Shown here piece by piece: positions 40,256 to 52,853 of a stretch of DNA of 64,000 nucleotides; the stretch's first letter is position 1, and each line of letters opens with the position of its first letter. Position numbers and translations under genes: made by a program. Below the pieces are notes generated by a model. It was not told where the DNA came from, ran no database searches, and saw only the letters and a program-made list of their open reading frames with translations. This DNA is from Isoperla grammatica (Eukaryota > Arthropoda > Insecta > Plecoptera > Perlodidae): positions 43,436,170 to 43,500,169 of the forward strand of contig OX246741.1 in NCBI GenBank assembly GCA_945910005.1, in the 5' to 3' direction.

Positions 40256-40709
40256 GGACGCTTCACAATATTCAAAAAACGATAAATGGCCGAATTTTGG
40301 TTTCGTAAGAACTAGTGCTCGGTGCACAATACGCCCGGGAAGGATGAGCTGCGGTAGGGAACGGGAATGAGCAAGTTGGCGTTGATTTAACATACCCAGT
40401 AACGGGAACGGGAACGGGAAGCTTATTAACGGGCTATTGTGCCGACTTAAAAAAACTAGATACCTACAAAAAGTTTCAAATACCGGTTACCGGGTAGTTA
40501 TTAATTAATTATTATTATTTTACATAAGCAATAAAAACCGTAATGATTAAAATGCATTTTATTTTTTAAATCTAGTTTTTAGCATTTATGAAACCATAAT
40601 TCGCGCATTTGCCCACTTTTTTTTAATAGTGTAGCGCTATTCTCAAGATATAATTAAAAGCGCTTTTTATAGTGAGACTACTTCTCCCGCTAATACGCAT
40701 ATGATAGCC

Positions 40710-41602
40710 GAGGACTTCGTGTATAGCTTCGTGTGACTTCGTATGACATCGTGTGGCTTCGTGTGACTTCGTGTGACTTCGTATGACATCGTGTGGCTTC
40801 GTGTGACTTCGTGTGACTTCGTATGACATCGTGTGGCTTCGTGTGGCTTCGTGTGACTTCGTGTGACTTCGTGTGACTTCGTGTGGCTTCGTGTGACTTC
40901 GTATGGCTTCGTGTGACTTCGTGTGGCTTCGTATGACATCGTGTGGCTTCGTGTGACTTCGTGTGACTTCGTATGACATCGTGTGGCTTCGTGTGGCTTC
41001 GTGTGACTTCGTATGGCTTCGTGTGACTTCGTGTGACTTCGTGTGACTTCGTGTGACTTCGTGTGACTTCGTGTGACATCGTATGACATCGTGTATTCGT
41101 GTGACATCGTGTGGCTTCGTGTGACTACGTGTGACTTCGTGTGACTTCGTGTGACTTCGTGTGACTTCGTGTGGCTTCGTGTGACTTCGTGTGACTTCGT
41201 GTGACTTCGTGTGACTTCGTATGACTTCGTGTGACTTCGTGTGACTTCGTGTGACTTCGTATGACATCGTGTGGCTTCGTGTGGCTTCGTGTGACTTCGT
41301 ATGGCTTCGTATGACATCGTGTGGCTTCGTGTGACTTCGTGTGACTTCGTGTGACTTCGTATGACTTTGTGTGACTTCGTATGACATCGTGTGACTTCGT
41401 GTGACTTCGTGTGACTTCGTGTGACTTTGTGTGACTTCGTGTGACTTCGTGTGACTTCGTGTGACTTCGTGTGACTTCGTGTGACTTCGTGTGACTTCGT
41501 GTGACATCGTATGACATCGTGTGGCTTCGTGTGACATCGTGTGGCTTCGTGTGACTTCGTGTGACTTCGTGTGACATCGTGTGGCTTCGTGTGACTTCGT
41601 GC
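40710..41602. repeat. decamer minisatellite (GTGTGACTTC)n, ~890 bp
   Basis: About 88 ten-base units. The main variants are GTGTGACTTC, GTGTGGCTTC, GTATGACATC and GTATGACTTC, arranged in longer repeated patterns. All three minus-strand frames stay open for hundreds of bases, with the longest at 40623-41618 (331 codons). They encode the repeating SHTKSHEVTR peptide because a 10-bp unit reads the same peptide in each frame. This is composition, not evidence of a gene. Confidence 0.95.
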
Positions 41603-42309
41603 ACCGTTCTACAATCATCCTTCAAGAAGACTTTACAAACGCCATAATAACATCCTAGTGAAACTCCCGCCCAGAGTTACACCACCATTCTGTTCTATTG
41701 TGGTTACACCCTTTCCTCGCGATCATAACAATCACCCGTAGTGCAAGAGGTTACAGGGAAAAGTGTTGTTGTGCTCAACATAGATCCGCCTACGCCTATA
41801 CCAGCTGTAAGTGCAATCTAATGCCCAGGGAAATAGGGGGAGTCAAAATTGTTCTGACCTTTATAGGAATAAGGTCGTTCGTTGCTGCTGTGACATTCGA
41901 CGCGTAGTGACGTATGGAAAACCGTCACTTTTATGAAACAAAAACAAGATTTCACTACAGTCTGAGATAAAAGTTATGGCCGCGAACGTGGAGTGGTTAT
42001 GGCTTGTGGCTATTCGAGCTTACGAGAATAGACTGGTTGGCAGCGGTAAACATTTCAATCTTAGCCTCGATGTCGGGAGAATATATTAGTTCAAATCGAT
42101 TCGTGGACATAAAATCTCGCTTTTTGAGTCAGATTATTAACATTTAATAAGATAAATTTCTCAATTCATGATCAAAGACATATAATAAATAGTACAAAAC
42201 GAAATGAACTAGACAGATCACTGGCTAACCTTAAAATACAGGTTTGAAACTTCATAATTTACCGATTGGAGTCATCAGATCGACTTTTCCTTCATATTAA
42301 ATAACCACT

Positions 42310-42354
42310 CGTTGTTTTCCTTCAGGAAGTGCCACTTCCTGAAGGAAAACAACG
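42310..42354. repeat. near-perfect palindrome, 22-bp arms
   Basis: Arms 42310-42331 and 42333-42354 (starting CGTTGTTTTCCTTC) are exact complements with a single central base. It would extrude as a cruciform. Confidence 0.9.
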
Positions 42355-43540
42355 GGATTATTTAAACAGATTTTGAAACAACTTTTTGACGAAGTTGTAA
42401 AATAGTTAGCTGCAACTCTGCAAGTGCAACTATGCAACACGAAAGAAGATAGACTAGATTTAATGCCAAGAAGCTCTCTCAGGGGTCAAGTTCTTGGGTT
42501 GCCCATGCAGCTGCATTGAAAGTAAATGAACATCAACCTACTTGCCTACTGTACTTGCTAGATCTATCTATGCGCAGGTTAGATAAAATGTACAGAGAAA
42601 ATATTCGATACATGCACTTTTTCTTTCATACTGTAAAAACTTAGTAGACATTTGACCGAAAGTTAAAAAAGAACCCTCTCAACAGGTTCTCTGTTTGATT
42701 TTTGTTTCGATTAACAATATGTCGAACTCTTTAGTTTCACAACTTTATTTTGAAAAGTAAAATAGTTTTCTTATTTGGAAGATATAAATGAAAATAGTTC
42801 AAATTTTTCAAAATGTGTGTTTTTTGTGATATCTGAAATAACATATCTTACGAGGAGAACATAAGAGAGGCATATAAATCTATTTTGTACATTTACGATT
42901 TGTTAATACTATGCCCACATTACACGGTTCAATACTTTCGTCAAACTTATTGAACTCAAGGACAAAGAAGCATCAGTTGTTTACCAATTTGTTTTTGATT
43001 CGCTACACATAAAAACCACCCTTCTACCCTCCTCTATCCCTCTAGCCTATCGTCTAAGTTACGGTAAATAATTATCTGTTTAAAATTGTGCGTACACATT
43101 TTCACAAATATCCTTTACTATATTAAAAAAGAGCGTCGAAATTAAAAGTTTAAACAAATTTTTTTAACCCATAGTGAATAAGATCACTATACTTTTTAAC
43201 GGAAGACACATTTTCTAAACGCTAAGTACGGTGCGAGTGATAGTTTAAGGAGTGCACTGTTTTCTCTGTGTCATCTTCTGTGAATATACAATACAAACAT
43301 AAATACACAATGCTGAAATATTAAATTATTCCGTTAAATACAACCAAATCTCTGGTAGCGATACACAAGTTTAAGATTAAAATGTTTGAACTTTGCCATA
43401 GCGGCTTCTAGATTATAAAAACAACCAAATGCAATTGAATGGCATTATATCAAATGGGATTATTTATTTAAAAATTAATCACTACTTATTCCTATAATGT
43501 TAGGAATAATATTGATGTAAACGTTATGTTCAAAACAAGC
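42355..43540. other. non-coding stretch
   Basis: AT-rich, with no gene or repeat I can support. Confidence 0.35.
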
Positions 43541-43542
43541 GT

Positions 43543-43680
43543 TATTGTGAGTTCTCATGCCCTTACGTCGGACGCTAACGTCGGACGTTGGCCAATCGCA
43601 ACCATTTATTCTAACGCGGCCCTGACGTAAATGGCTACGATTGGCCAACGACCGACGTCAAAGAATGAGAACCCACTAAT
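43543..43680. mobile_element. small foldback MITE
   Basis: Imperfect inverted arms: GAGTTCTCAT, ACGTCGGACGTTGGCCAATC and AACCATTTA on the left, their complements on the right, around a ~15-base centre. Confidence 0.55.
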
Positions 43681-44483
43681 AGGAAGAATACTTCCCGAAT
43701 CATTGATACACCGTGTGTGGAAATAAAAGGGTGGCAAAAGTATATATCACACAAGGCAACCTTCTAAATAGTTCTACATCATCAATTAAAAACATAACAA
43801 TCGTAATTATTTAGTAAAAGTTGCCTTTCTTCATCGCATTACTTTACAATAATAATTCACCGTAATCAATATCTAATAATTTATTACAATACAACTTTGT
43901 ACTGGTTCGTACTCGCCTAATAATTGAAACCAATTTCATTGAAAATCGTTTCCTGAACTAACCAACAAACCAACCCAGCCTCTAACAGGAAATAGATTCG
44001 CAATGCATTGTTATCCTTGTGTGAACCCGCTCGTGTCTGAGCGACTGCCGCATTCATATCCGTGTCACGAGCAATAGCTTTTCACCGCAGTCTTTTAACC
44101 CTGAATAATATTCATCATTAACATTCTACAGCTATAATAAATCACTGATCCACATAACCTTACACTTCATTAATTAATTAATTTAATCTAGAAATAATAT
44201 AATATGTCAACGAAACATCAAAGTAGAAACTATAATAACTACCATTGATTTGACATTGGAATTCAGTATTTCTATCTAGTTCAACATAACCTTATTTATT
44301 TTATGTAAGACTGTACGATCGGTTTCGTTTTATTAGAAGGTAGAACGAGCCATCGAGTATGCAACGAAAGTTGGCCTGGGCTCCGCCCCCTTCATTTTGT
44401 TATTGTATAATATATTAGAACGTGTACGTTACAGCTCTCGTTGCTCTGGGTTCTGATCTTACCCCCTCCCCTGCAACGGAGTG

Positions 44484-44532
44484 TGACGTCATAGCCGTAT
44501 AAAACAGTCGGCCAGCGATGGATACCCTTCCA
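44484..44532 (+). promoter_or_regulatory. core promoter: CRE, TATA box and initiator
   Basis: TGACGTCA (44484-44491), a perfect CREB/ATF palindrome, lies seven bases before TATAAAA (44498-44504). An initiator-like TTCCAGTG places +1 near 44532, about 34 bases from the TATA start. An AGACG word at 44560-44564 sits where an arthropod downstream promoter element would lie. The start codon follows ~113 bases later. The elements are seen; their function is inferred. Confidence 0.65.
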
Positions 44533-44644
44533 GTGTTAAGCCATAGCTAGACAGTGTTCAGACGTGGACAGGCATAGAAGATAGTAGTAACATCATTGTT
44601 ATTATTATTTTTTAGTATAGGACGAAAGTTACCAACCGATAAGG

Positions 44645-47600
44645 ATGCGTCTGTTATTAACGTGAGTGTTATTATTATATTCTATGAATAATTGTTTTTC
44701 AATTTGTTGTTGTTTTGAAAGATTGAAAGTGAATGTGGTATTCGGCGACCTATATATTGTGTTGTTTTGTAAGCGACAGCTTGGCTGTGTGGCTGTCGCT
44801 TTTGATTTCAACATGACGTGTTAGCGGATGGTTGAGATGATCGACTTGTTGATTCCATGTCGTTGTTTCTTGTGATTGTTATTGTTAATGGGTGTTTGCA
44901 GAGGATAGAAAATTAATTCAAAAACTCCCGCTTCAATTATTGATGACGTCTGGTATAGACCGTGAAAAAAAAATGCAACGTGTAATCATTATTAATGTTC
45001 GGCAAGAGATAAATAAACATCTTTGCGTTACAAAATTGTAATTTTATATTTTAATGTTGATGTGATTTTTTTAAATGAGTCGTATATTAATTATACGCTT
45101 CTTTAGTCTAGATTGTCTGTACAAAGCTAATAGTATGCCGCCCGTAAATATCAACCGAGTGTGTTCAGTAAGAAGTAAACATAATTGTGTGAAAACATCT
45201 TCTTTTGTGAGAAAAAAGATAAATGCTTGTTTATTTAGCCATGTGTAACATGATTAGCAATAAAACCAATAAGGGAATAAAGGTTAACAGAAAATGAAAA
45301 GTACGATTTTCTACAGAACATAATAATATGATACCAAGATTTGCATCCTCGATGCAAAAAATAGTTTTATTCAATTTACGACTTTGAAGAGAAACTAATA
45401 ATATCGCGCCAATCACATTCATTCAATCAACCAATCAATCAAGTGATTGTCGTGAAGGTTACCCGTCTCAATAATATGATCTACAACTCGAGCTTTCATC
45501 ACTACTATCAAATGACGTGAAGACAGCATTGTGGGAAAGATTTGTAGATCCGATCTTTTTATTGATCTTTTTCTGGCTTTTATCGGTGCTCCGTCCAGCG
45601 AATGGAGGGGAAAGAGGGGAGGGGATATCATGAGTTATTGCATCAGATAAAGGGGAGACAAATATTCGGACTTGCTGCACAAAACTTGATATTTTGAAAT
45701 GTCTATAATATAAATTGAGAAGAGTATTTGTATGTTTTTGTTTTCAATTTTATTCCCTTCCAGAAATATACTTAATTCTAAAGTTAAACTATAGTAGGCC
45801 TGCAATACAAATATCGCTATATGGTTATTCAACCTTGAGTAATGATAAAAGACGTAGTTTTATCTATGAGAGGAGTTGTCATGAAAATTACGACATCCAA
45901 TCCTATTAAAGGAAATTAAGGTGAAGCATTAGCATGGGTAAATGGATCGAAGCTTTCTGAGCTGGAAGCTGCAAATAAACCCAAGTTCAATTGGTTATAT
46001 CGGGTGGTAAAGTAAGGGACTGAGTGAATATTAGTTATTGGCATGATTGACTGGGATGCATTTGACCCAGGGTGGGCCCGGGCGGCGCCCTGGTACTAAT
46101 TAGAAGCAAGGGCGGCACCAGGGCGGCACCCACCATGATCTTATGTACAGGCAGGACGCACCAATGCAAACATGAACGAACTTCAATCGTATAATTCCAT
46201 AATATTTGCTATTAGTTTTCATTGTTTTTCCTTTCATAGTATTCAGATATAATTTCGTTACGACCTGCAGCCCTGCAATAGTAACATTAGTTGTATTGCG
46301 GCTTGACAGTCGGATCAGGTGCACTAATGCAAATTATTATACCGTACTGTAAAAAAAATCCAAAAAAAGGACATTGAAATTATTGAGATTTGGTGGGGGG
46401 AGGGGTTCGGTGGGGGGGGGGGGGGGTGGGGGGGGGGAGAAGAGTTCTACTATCACTTGGAGTAAACGTGTAATATTTACTTTGACGGTTAATCACAATG
46501 GCACTTATTTATTTGAGACTCCAACCATATAGATGAATGTAGCAAATGAACTCTTGCCCTTGACATATTATTCCACCCTAGAAACAAATAGTTCCGGTTC
46601 TGTGGAAGAGTTGTTATAGTTTCTAAACTGTACTCACACCTCTACCCGACTCTATAGTTAGCACAGGGCCGGAAATTGATTGATTGATTTTGAAAGCGAG
46701 TTTGAAGCGTCGACTTCATTGATATGTGACGCGTATGAAGCCAAGTGGGGCTCTTGGCGCCATATTAATGGCACCTGGCCAATCAAGGCTGGTTTCATTT
46801 CACTATCCCTCGTCTAGGCTGTCTAGCTACAACACGTGCTAGCTTTTATCGCGTCAATGATTTTAATTAAATGGTAATTCTTATAAAATATACATTCTAA
46901 ATCATAACCACGGCTGTATTAATTTGAATGTCTAATGAACTTAAAAGCAGTCGCGTAGTGTCTTCATAACGGTGCAATAACAATAATATCTTCATCTTGA
47001 AGGTCAATGTGAAAACATGTGTTTCCGAGATCTGTAACCAAACTGTCTCCAGGAGTGCCCGGAATATTGAGGAACCTACAATTAATACTGTTATCCGACT
47101 AACTTCTTTACTAAAAACAATAAAAACCTTCCCCTAAGGTTTATCCCACTATGAGACTGATCGAGTTTACAAAATGATTTGAAGGTGAAATGCATGACTA
47201 GACTTAATTTTAGTTTAGTGTCCGTTATATAGCACATAATAATTGTCAAGTAAATTAATAATGTTTGCCTACAAAGGACTGACAAACTATTGGTTCTTCT
47301 TCATAAAATAAACTGCTCAATTTCCTGTTCTTTGTTTATCTTGTATGTGTGTTATAAAAAGCTCTAGAGATATGAATGAACACTATCCAGTCACACAATT
47401 AAGATGTTAATGTATTTTTTTTTTTTATCTATGAAAATAACATTTAATTTATAGAACAATTACAATGAATTAACTTTAAAATAGATTTTTAATGTGAATT
47501 TAACACAATACCCAATCACTTTAAAAATAAAGTAAATTTTGCCTATTATTTATATATATACTTCAGCTGTAACAATGATTGTATAATATACGAGACAGCT

Positions 47601-50600
47601 TACCCGTAGAACTAGAAGGAGGGGGTCTGGACTGAATACGAGATGGTACGAATAGGAGGAGATCTTCCTTCTAAGGGGGTGGGGGGGGGGGGCGATCTCC
47701 TATAGCCCCCATCTTTGTTTCTCACCTATCTTTCCTCTTTGAGCAATTATGAAAACCAAGGGTTATATCTAAAATCATATGTTTCACGCATATCTTTATA
47801 ATAGCCTGTATTTGGAACTCAACTTGACTTCATCCACAAAGCTTTTGTTTTTCTTGTAGAAAATATGCTATATGTACAATAAAACAAGTCCACAGCAACC
47901 AGTGTTTCTCAAAGTCAAGTTGAGACTGTGCCTAAAGTATTTATTATTTGTTGCCATTGCCATTATAATACAATTCGTGAAACTGTTATTGTTTGTCGTT
48001 TGATCACGAGCACTAATAGTGTAATATTTGCAAACAACTAGTTATCTGTGGCAACATTCTAATTATAAGTATTTAGAATTTGCACGGGAGTAAACATCAT
48101 TGAATGCCAATGCACAGTGGACTGTTACACAACTTAAAGTCTGATTTATGCTCTACAGGCAATAAACGATACCACAATAGAATTAACAAAGTCACTTCGT
48201 TTCTATAAACTCGGTTGATTGAATTTATAGCAGGTTTTGAGTACTCACCGAATAGAATCTAACCTCTAAAGTGTGTTCAATACTTGTTTCATTATATTAC
48301 TAGTTTTCATAGTCACATATTACACATAGTGTTATAATAGTATTATAATATCATAATGAGCCCAGAATCACAAACAATAACTAGAAATTGAATTAAACCT
48401 TATTTCTGGTCTGGGCCCAGGCTTTAATATCTGTAGCCGAATGATCTTCGTACGAATTTCAATGGAGACAACTTAAGGTATTTTTCTATCTCTTTAATGC
48501 GGCTTTGGTGTTATAAATCATATTTATGGAAATTTATTGATAGTAATAATTAAGTAATGTTTGTGATGTAATCGATATAATTATTATAATACATGTTTGG
48601 ATTTGTTTACATCTTCGACGCGGACTTATGATGTTATTATAATTGTGGTAACAGCAATGCAGTCCTGATGATTAAAATGGTAACGTTCATAATATGTAAT
48701 AATAACGTAACACAAGGCTAATATAAACACATGACGGGACTTGAACATCAATAAAGAAACGATTATTTATTTTATAATCTGTAATAGTGAGCTTTCACCT
48801 GTAAATAGTATAATCTAACATCTACAAAAAAATCAGGTTCATAAAACTTTGATTTGATCTTTTGAATACTAATCTTAATATTTATAACTAGGAATATTTC
48901 ATAACATTATAATGCCACGGATTTATGTTCTCATAAATTAGGCAAAGCTTCGTTTACTACAATAAACTAATTTGGCTAGTTTTTATTAGCACGATTGCTG
49001 AACTTTAACAAGAAAATACGAAACAATGCTACTTTCGATAATCGGATCCATAATTCCCAAATTCAGAAAGCAAAATAAGTCTGGTATACTTCCTGATTGT
49101 CTGTCATTACGAAACTGTAATAGGATTATTGCATGATCATGATCATGATCATATCATCATGACGTTCACATAGTGGTTGATCACCGGAGAAATCACGAAA
49201 CCATCATCAGGATGCGATTTGAGTTATAGAGATAACCAAAGTGGGGGCTACGGTTTCACCTAAGAAAACATAGATTGGTCCGGTTGTATATTAACTCAGT
49301 ACGTGGTCGTATATACACGAATGATATAAATAATTATTATTAAATTTCAAATCTTCTGATTAAAAATAATAATAATTTTTCGTAGGAATACCTGTTATTG
49401 GGTGCACACCAGCTTTACCTGATGTGCCTAACTAGGTTAATAGGGTGTTTGGATAGTTGGGAAGGAATTAGTCCAGGGCTGTTATTAGAACTCAATCCCA
49501 GCATTCGCCTTTACGACTGAGGAAACCTCGGGAAAACCTTCAGTCAGGACTGCCGGTGGCCGGAATCGAACCGGTGACCTGCCGAATTAGTCTCGCGTCT
49601 TACCGCGCTGAGCTGCCTCTATCGTAATCTTCTGATTGGAGTTATTACGGTGAACACAAGTTATCTATAGTATAAATAGATCTGAAGATTGTAATCTGAA
49701 AAGTAAGATAAAGAATTGTTTAGTATGAAACATAAAATATGATGTTCCCCGGTCAAAAAAACAAAACAAAACAAAAAATCTCACAAACATTGAATTCCGA
49801 GAAACCAAAACCTTGTCCCGTGGTCAACTGCTCATGCCGAAGGAATTTTGTCTCCTGAAACGGTTTTCAAAGTGATTTGGATGTTATTTCCAACCATTCT
49901 GCATGTGTGAATAGCTTCTTCTGTTTCTATGGTATTGGAATGTGTGAATAACTTCTTTTTCTGTTTATATGGTTTTGGAGTGTGTGAATATTTTCTTTTT
50001 CTGTTTCTATGGTCTTGGAATGTGTGAATATCTTCTTTTTCTGTTTCTATGGTCTTGGAATGTGTGAATATCTTCTTTTTCTGTTTCTATGGTCTTGGAA
50101 TGAGTGAATACCTTCTTTTTCTGTTTCTATGGTATTGGAATGTGTGAATAACTTCTTTTTCTGTTTATATGGTTTTGGAGTGTGTGAATATTTTCTTTTT
50201 CTGTTTCTATGGTCTTGCAATGTGTGAATATCTTCTTTTTCTGTTTCTATGGTCTTGGAATGTGTGAGTATCTTCTTTTCCAGTTTCTATGGTCTTGGAA
50301 TGTGTGAATATCTTCTTTTTCTGTTTCTATGGTCTTGGAATGTGTGAATATTTTCTTTTTCTGTTTCTATGGCCTGGGAATGTGTGAATATTTTCTTTTT
50401 CTGTTTCTATGGTCTTGGAATGTGTGAATATCTTCTTTTTCTGTTTCTATGGTCTTGGAATGAGTGAATATCTTCTTTTTCTGTTTCTATGGTCTTGGAA
50501 TGTGTGAATATCTTCTTTTTCTGTTTCTATGGTCTTGGAATGTGTGAATCTTTGTGAATATCTTCGTTTTCTTCTTCTGTTACTACTGTCTTGGAATGTG

Positions 50601-52755
50601 TGAATATCTTTTTCTTGTTCTTCTTCTTCTGTTACTAACGTCTTGGAATGTGTGAATATCGGTGTATTTATTGATGTCAAGTGAGATTTGCCAGCGATGC
50701 ACTTTAACCTTTGTTGCACATGCGTGTTCACGTGGTTACGTAGCTCTGCAGGGAATGTGAAAGTCAAAGAAAATGTTTAACGTTGTGTTTAACTTCTCGT
50801 GTTCCGCAAGGTTGTTCTGTGCGATGCGGGAATCTTTGATTCATGGAGCTTGTGAAGAAAGGAAACACGTAGCTTATGCTATACCTACTTAACTAATCCA
50901 AGGACAACGAAATAATTGTGATAGTTCCGCCATCAGACAGAACAATCAACAATCTTATAGTCAGTAAACTACACAATGTCCATTGTAGATGATGCTTTTT
51001 ACCGTTGTAACTGTATTCCCGGTTTTTGCGTTACCTGAATGTTATTATTATTTGTATTAATCACATATCACGGAAAGAAATTCACAATATAGAAGCACTG
51101 AATATGTCGTTTTCTTTGTTATATCGCTTTTCAATTTTTCTATAGTTTATAAATATTGCTCTTTCCAATGTACTCCAGTAGTAACGTATTAATTAATTGA
51201 TTTCCTATCATTCGGCTAAAATCTTATTTACAAGCGTCAGTCTGAGTTTATGTATTACAAACAAGGGTTGCTTTATTACTACATGTTTTATTGTTACCTA
51301 TATAATTTATTTACCCTCATTTCGAAATGTGTAATGTATCTAATGATAAACATGATGTAAGTATATTCGATATTATTTAGCTCAATAATCACAAATGTTT
51401 CTCCAGGAAAGTGTAAATTTACATGTTCTATCTTACGAAGCAATAACATTATCGTACACAGTAATGTCGAAAGATTTAATTTATATTCATGTTAGGGTAG
51501 CCGGTTTAAAATATGACGTTATCAAAATCGTTAACTGGCCAGAGGCAAACGAATTTTACTACTGCCAATCTTATAACTTGAATGGATTATTTTCGTTTAT
51601 TTTGGATATTAAAACTGCAACGATGCATTATGGTATTAATGATGTTTAATGATGTTGCTTTCTCCCCCACTATAGTTGGCCTGCCAACAGAAATTATGCC
51701 CCTAAAGATTCACTCAACCATTTGTCTCTCCAATTCAAATGATTGTCCATGCACTGAAATAAAAAACGTATCAGAAATTCAATACCTCGGTGTAACAATT
51801 GATCAACACATGAAATGGAACCGCCACATTAACATCATAAGTAAAAAGCTGCGGAACACTCTTTACAAATTTTATAATTTAAGGAATTTTCTTAACATAG
51901 CTAACTTGAAAACTTTGTATTATGCTCTAGCGCAATCAATAATCCAATATGGCATTTTAAACTGGGGAGGAACTTATTACAAACATCTCGAAACGCTAAT
52001 TATAACACAAAAACACATACTTAAGGTGATTCTAAAAAAACACAGGCTCCATCCGACTGTATAAGTTTATAAAGAAAGTGGAATTCTCAGCATTCGTAAA
52101 CTATATCTTCAAGTTCTTCTTACATATGTACATAAAAATATAAACCAGTTCAACAGAGTTAATCACAAGTCAATGACTAGAAATCAAACAAAAGGTAATC
52201 TCGAAGTCCCCAGATTGACAAAAACCTTGGCCCAAAAGCAAGCGATGTTTCTTGGACCAAAAGTTTACAACATAGTTCCAATGGAGATTAGAAAACGAAA
52301 GAGAGTCAGTTCATTTAACTTTCTCATCAAACAATGGCTACAAGAAATGTCAATAGACCAAAGTGAAGAATTAGTCAATGTGATCCAGTAACCCCAGTCG
52401 TTTGTGTATAAAATTTATATAGTTAATAAAATTATATTCATTTTATATGAATACAAGTTTTAATTATACATTGTGTAATTATTGATAGACTGAGTATTCG
52501 ATTCTAGCTTTGTATTATTTGTATTTGTTTTCTATTTATTCGAACAATGTATAATATACTTAGTAGCATAATTATGTTTTAACTATTTTCTCCCTTTACC
52601 AGTTATATTGATTTTGTTTTTAGTCTTTGTGCTTCAGGGCATTTCAATAAATCTACCCTACCCTAAAATAAACTGATATTGTCATAGATATGGTGCGTTA
52701 CTCCGTCAAGTGTAAGATATTTATTTCCTCTACAAAAAAAAAAAAATAAATATAT

Positions 52756-52795
<40 letters not shown>

Positions 52796-52821
52796 TAGGC
52801 TATATTATATATAATAATAAA

Positions 52822-52853
<32 letters not shown>

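Noticed and set aside
40710..41602. CRISPR-like array
   Set aside because: Contiguous decamers without unique spacers, in eukaryotic DNA; it is a minisatellite.
40623..41625. 331-, 216- and 166-codon SHTKSHEVTR frames
   Set aside because: Generated by the decamer minisatellite, open in three frames at once; no gene-like flanks.
49550..49622. Possible functional tRNA gene on the minus strand
   Set aside because: It has A and B boxes but continues into a SINE body with target duplications, and the acceptor stem does not close.
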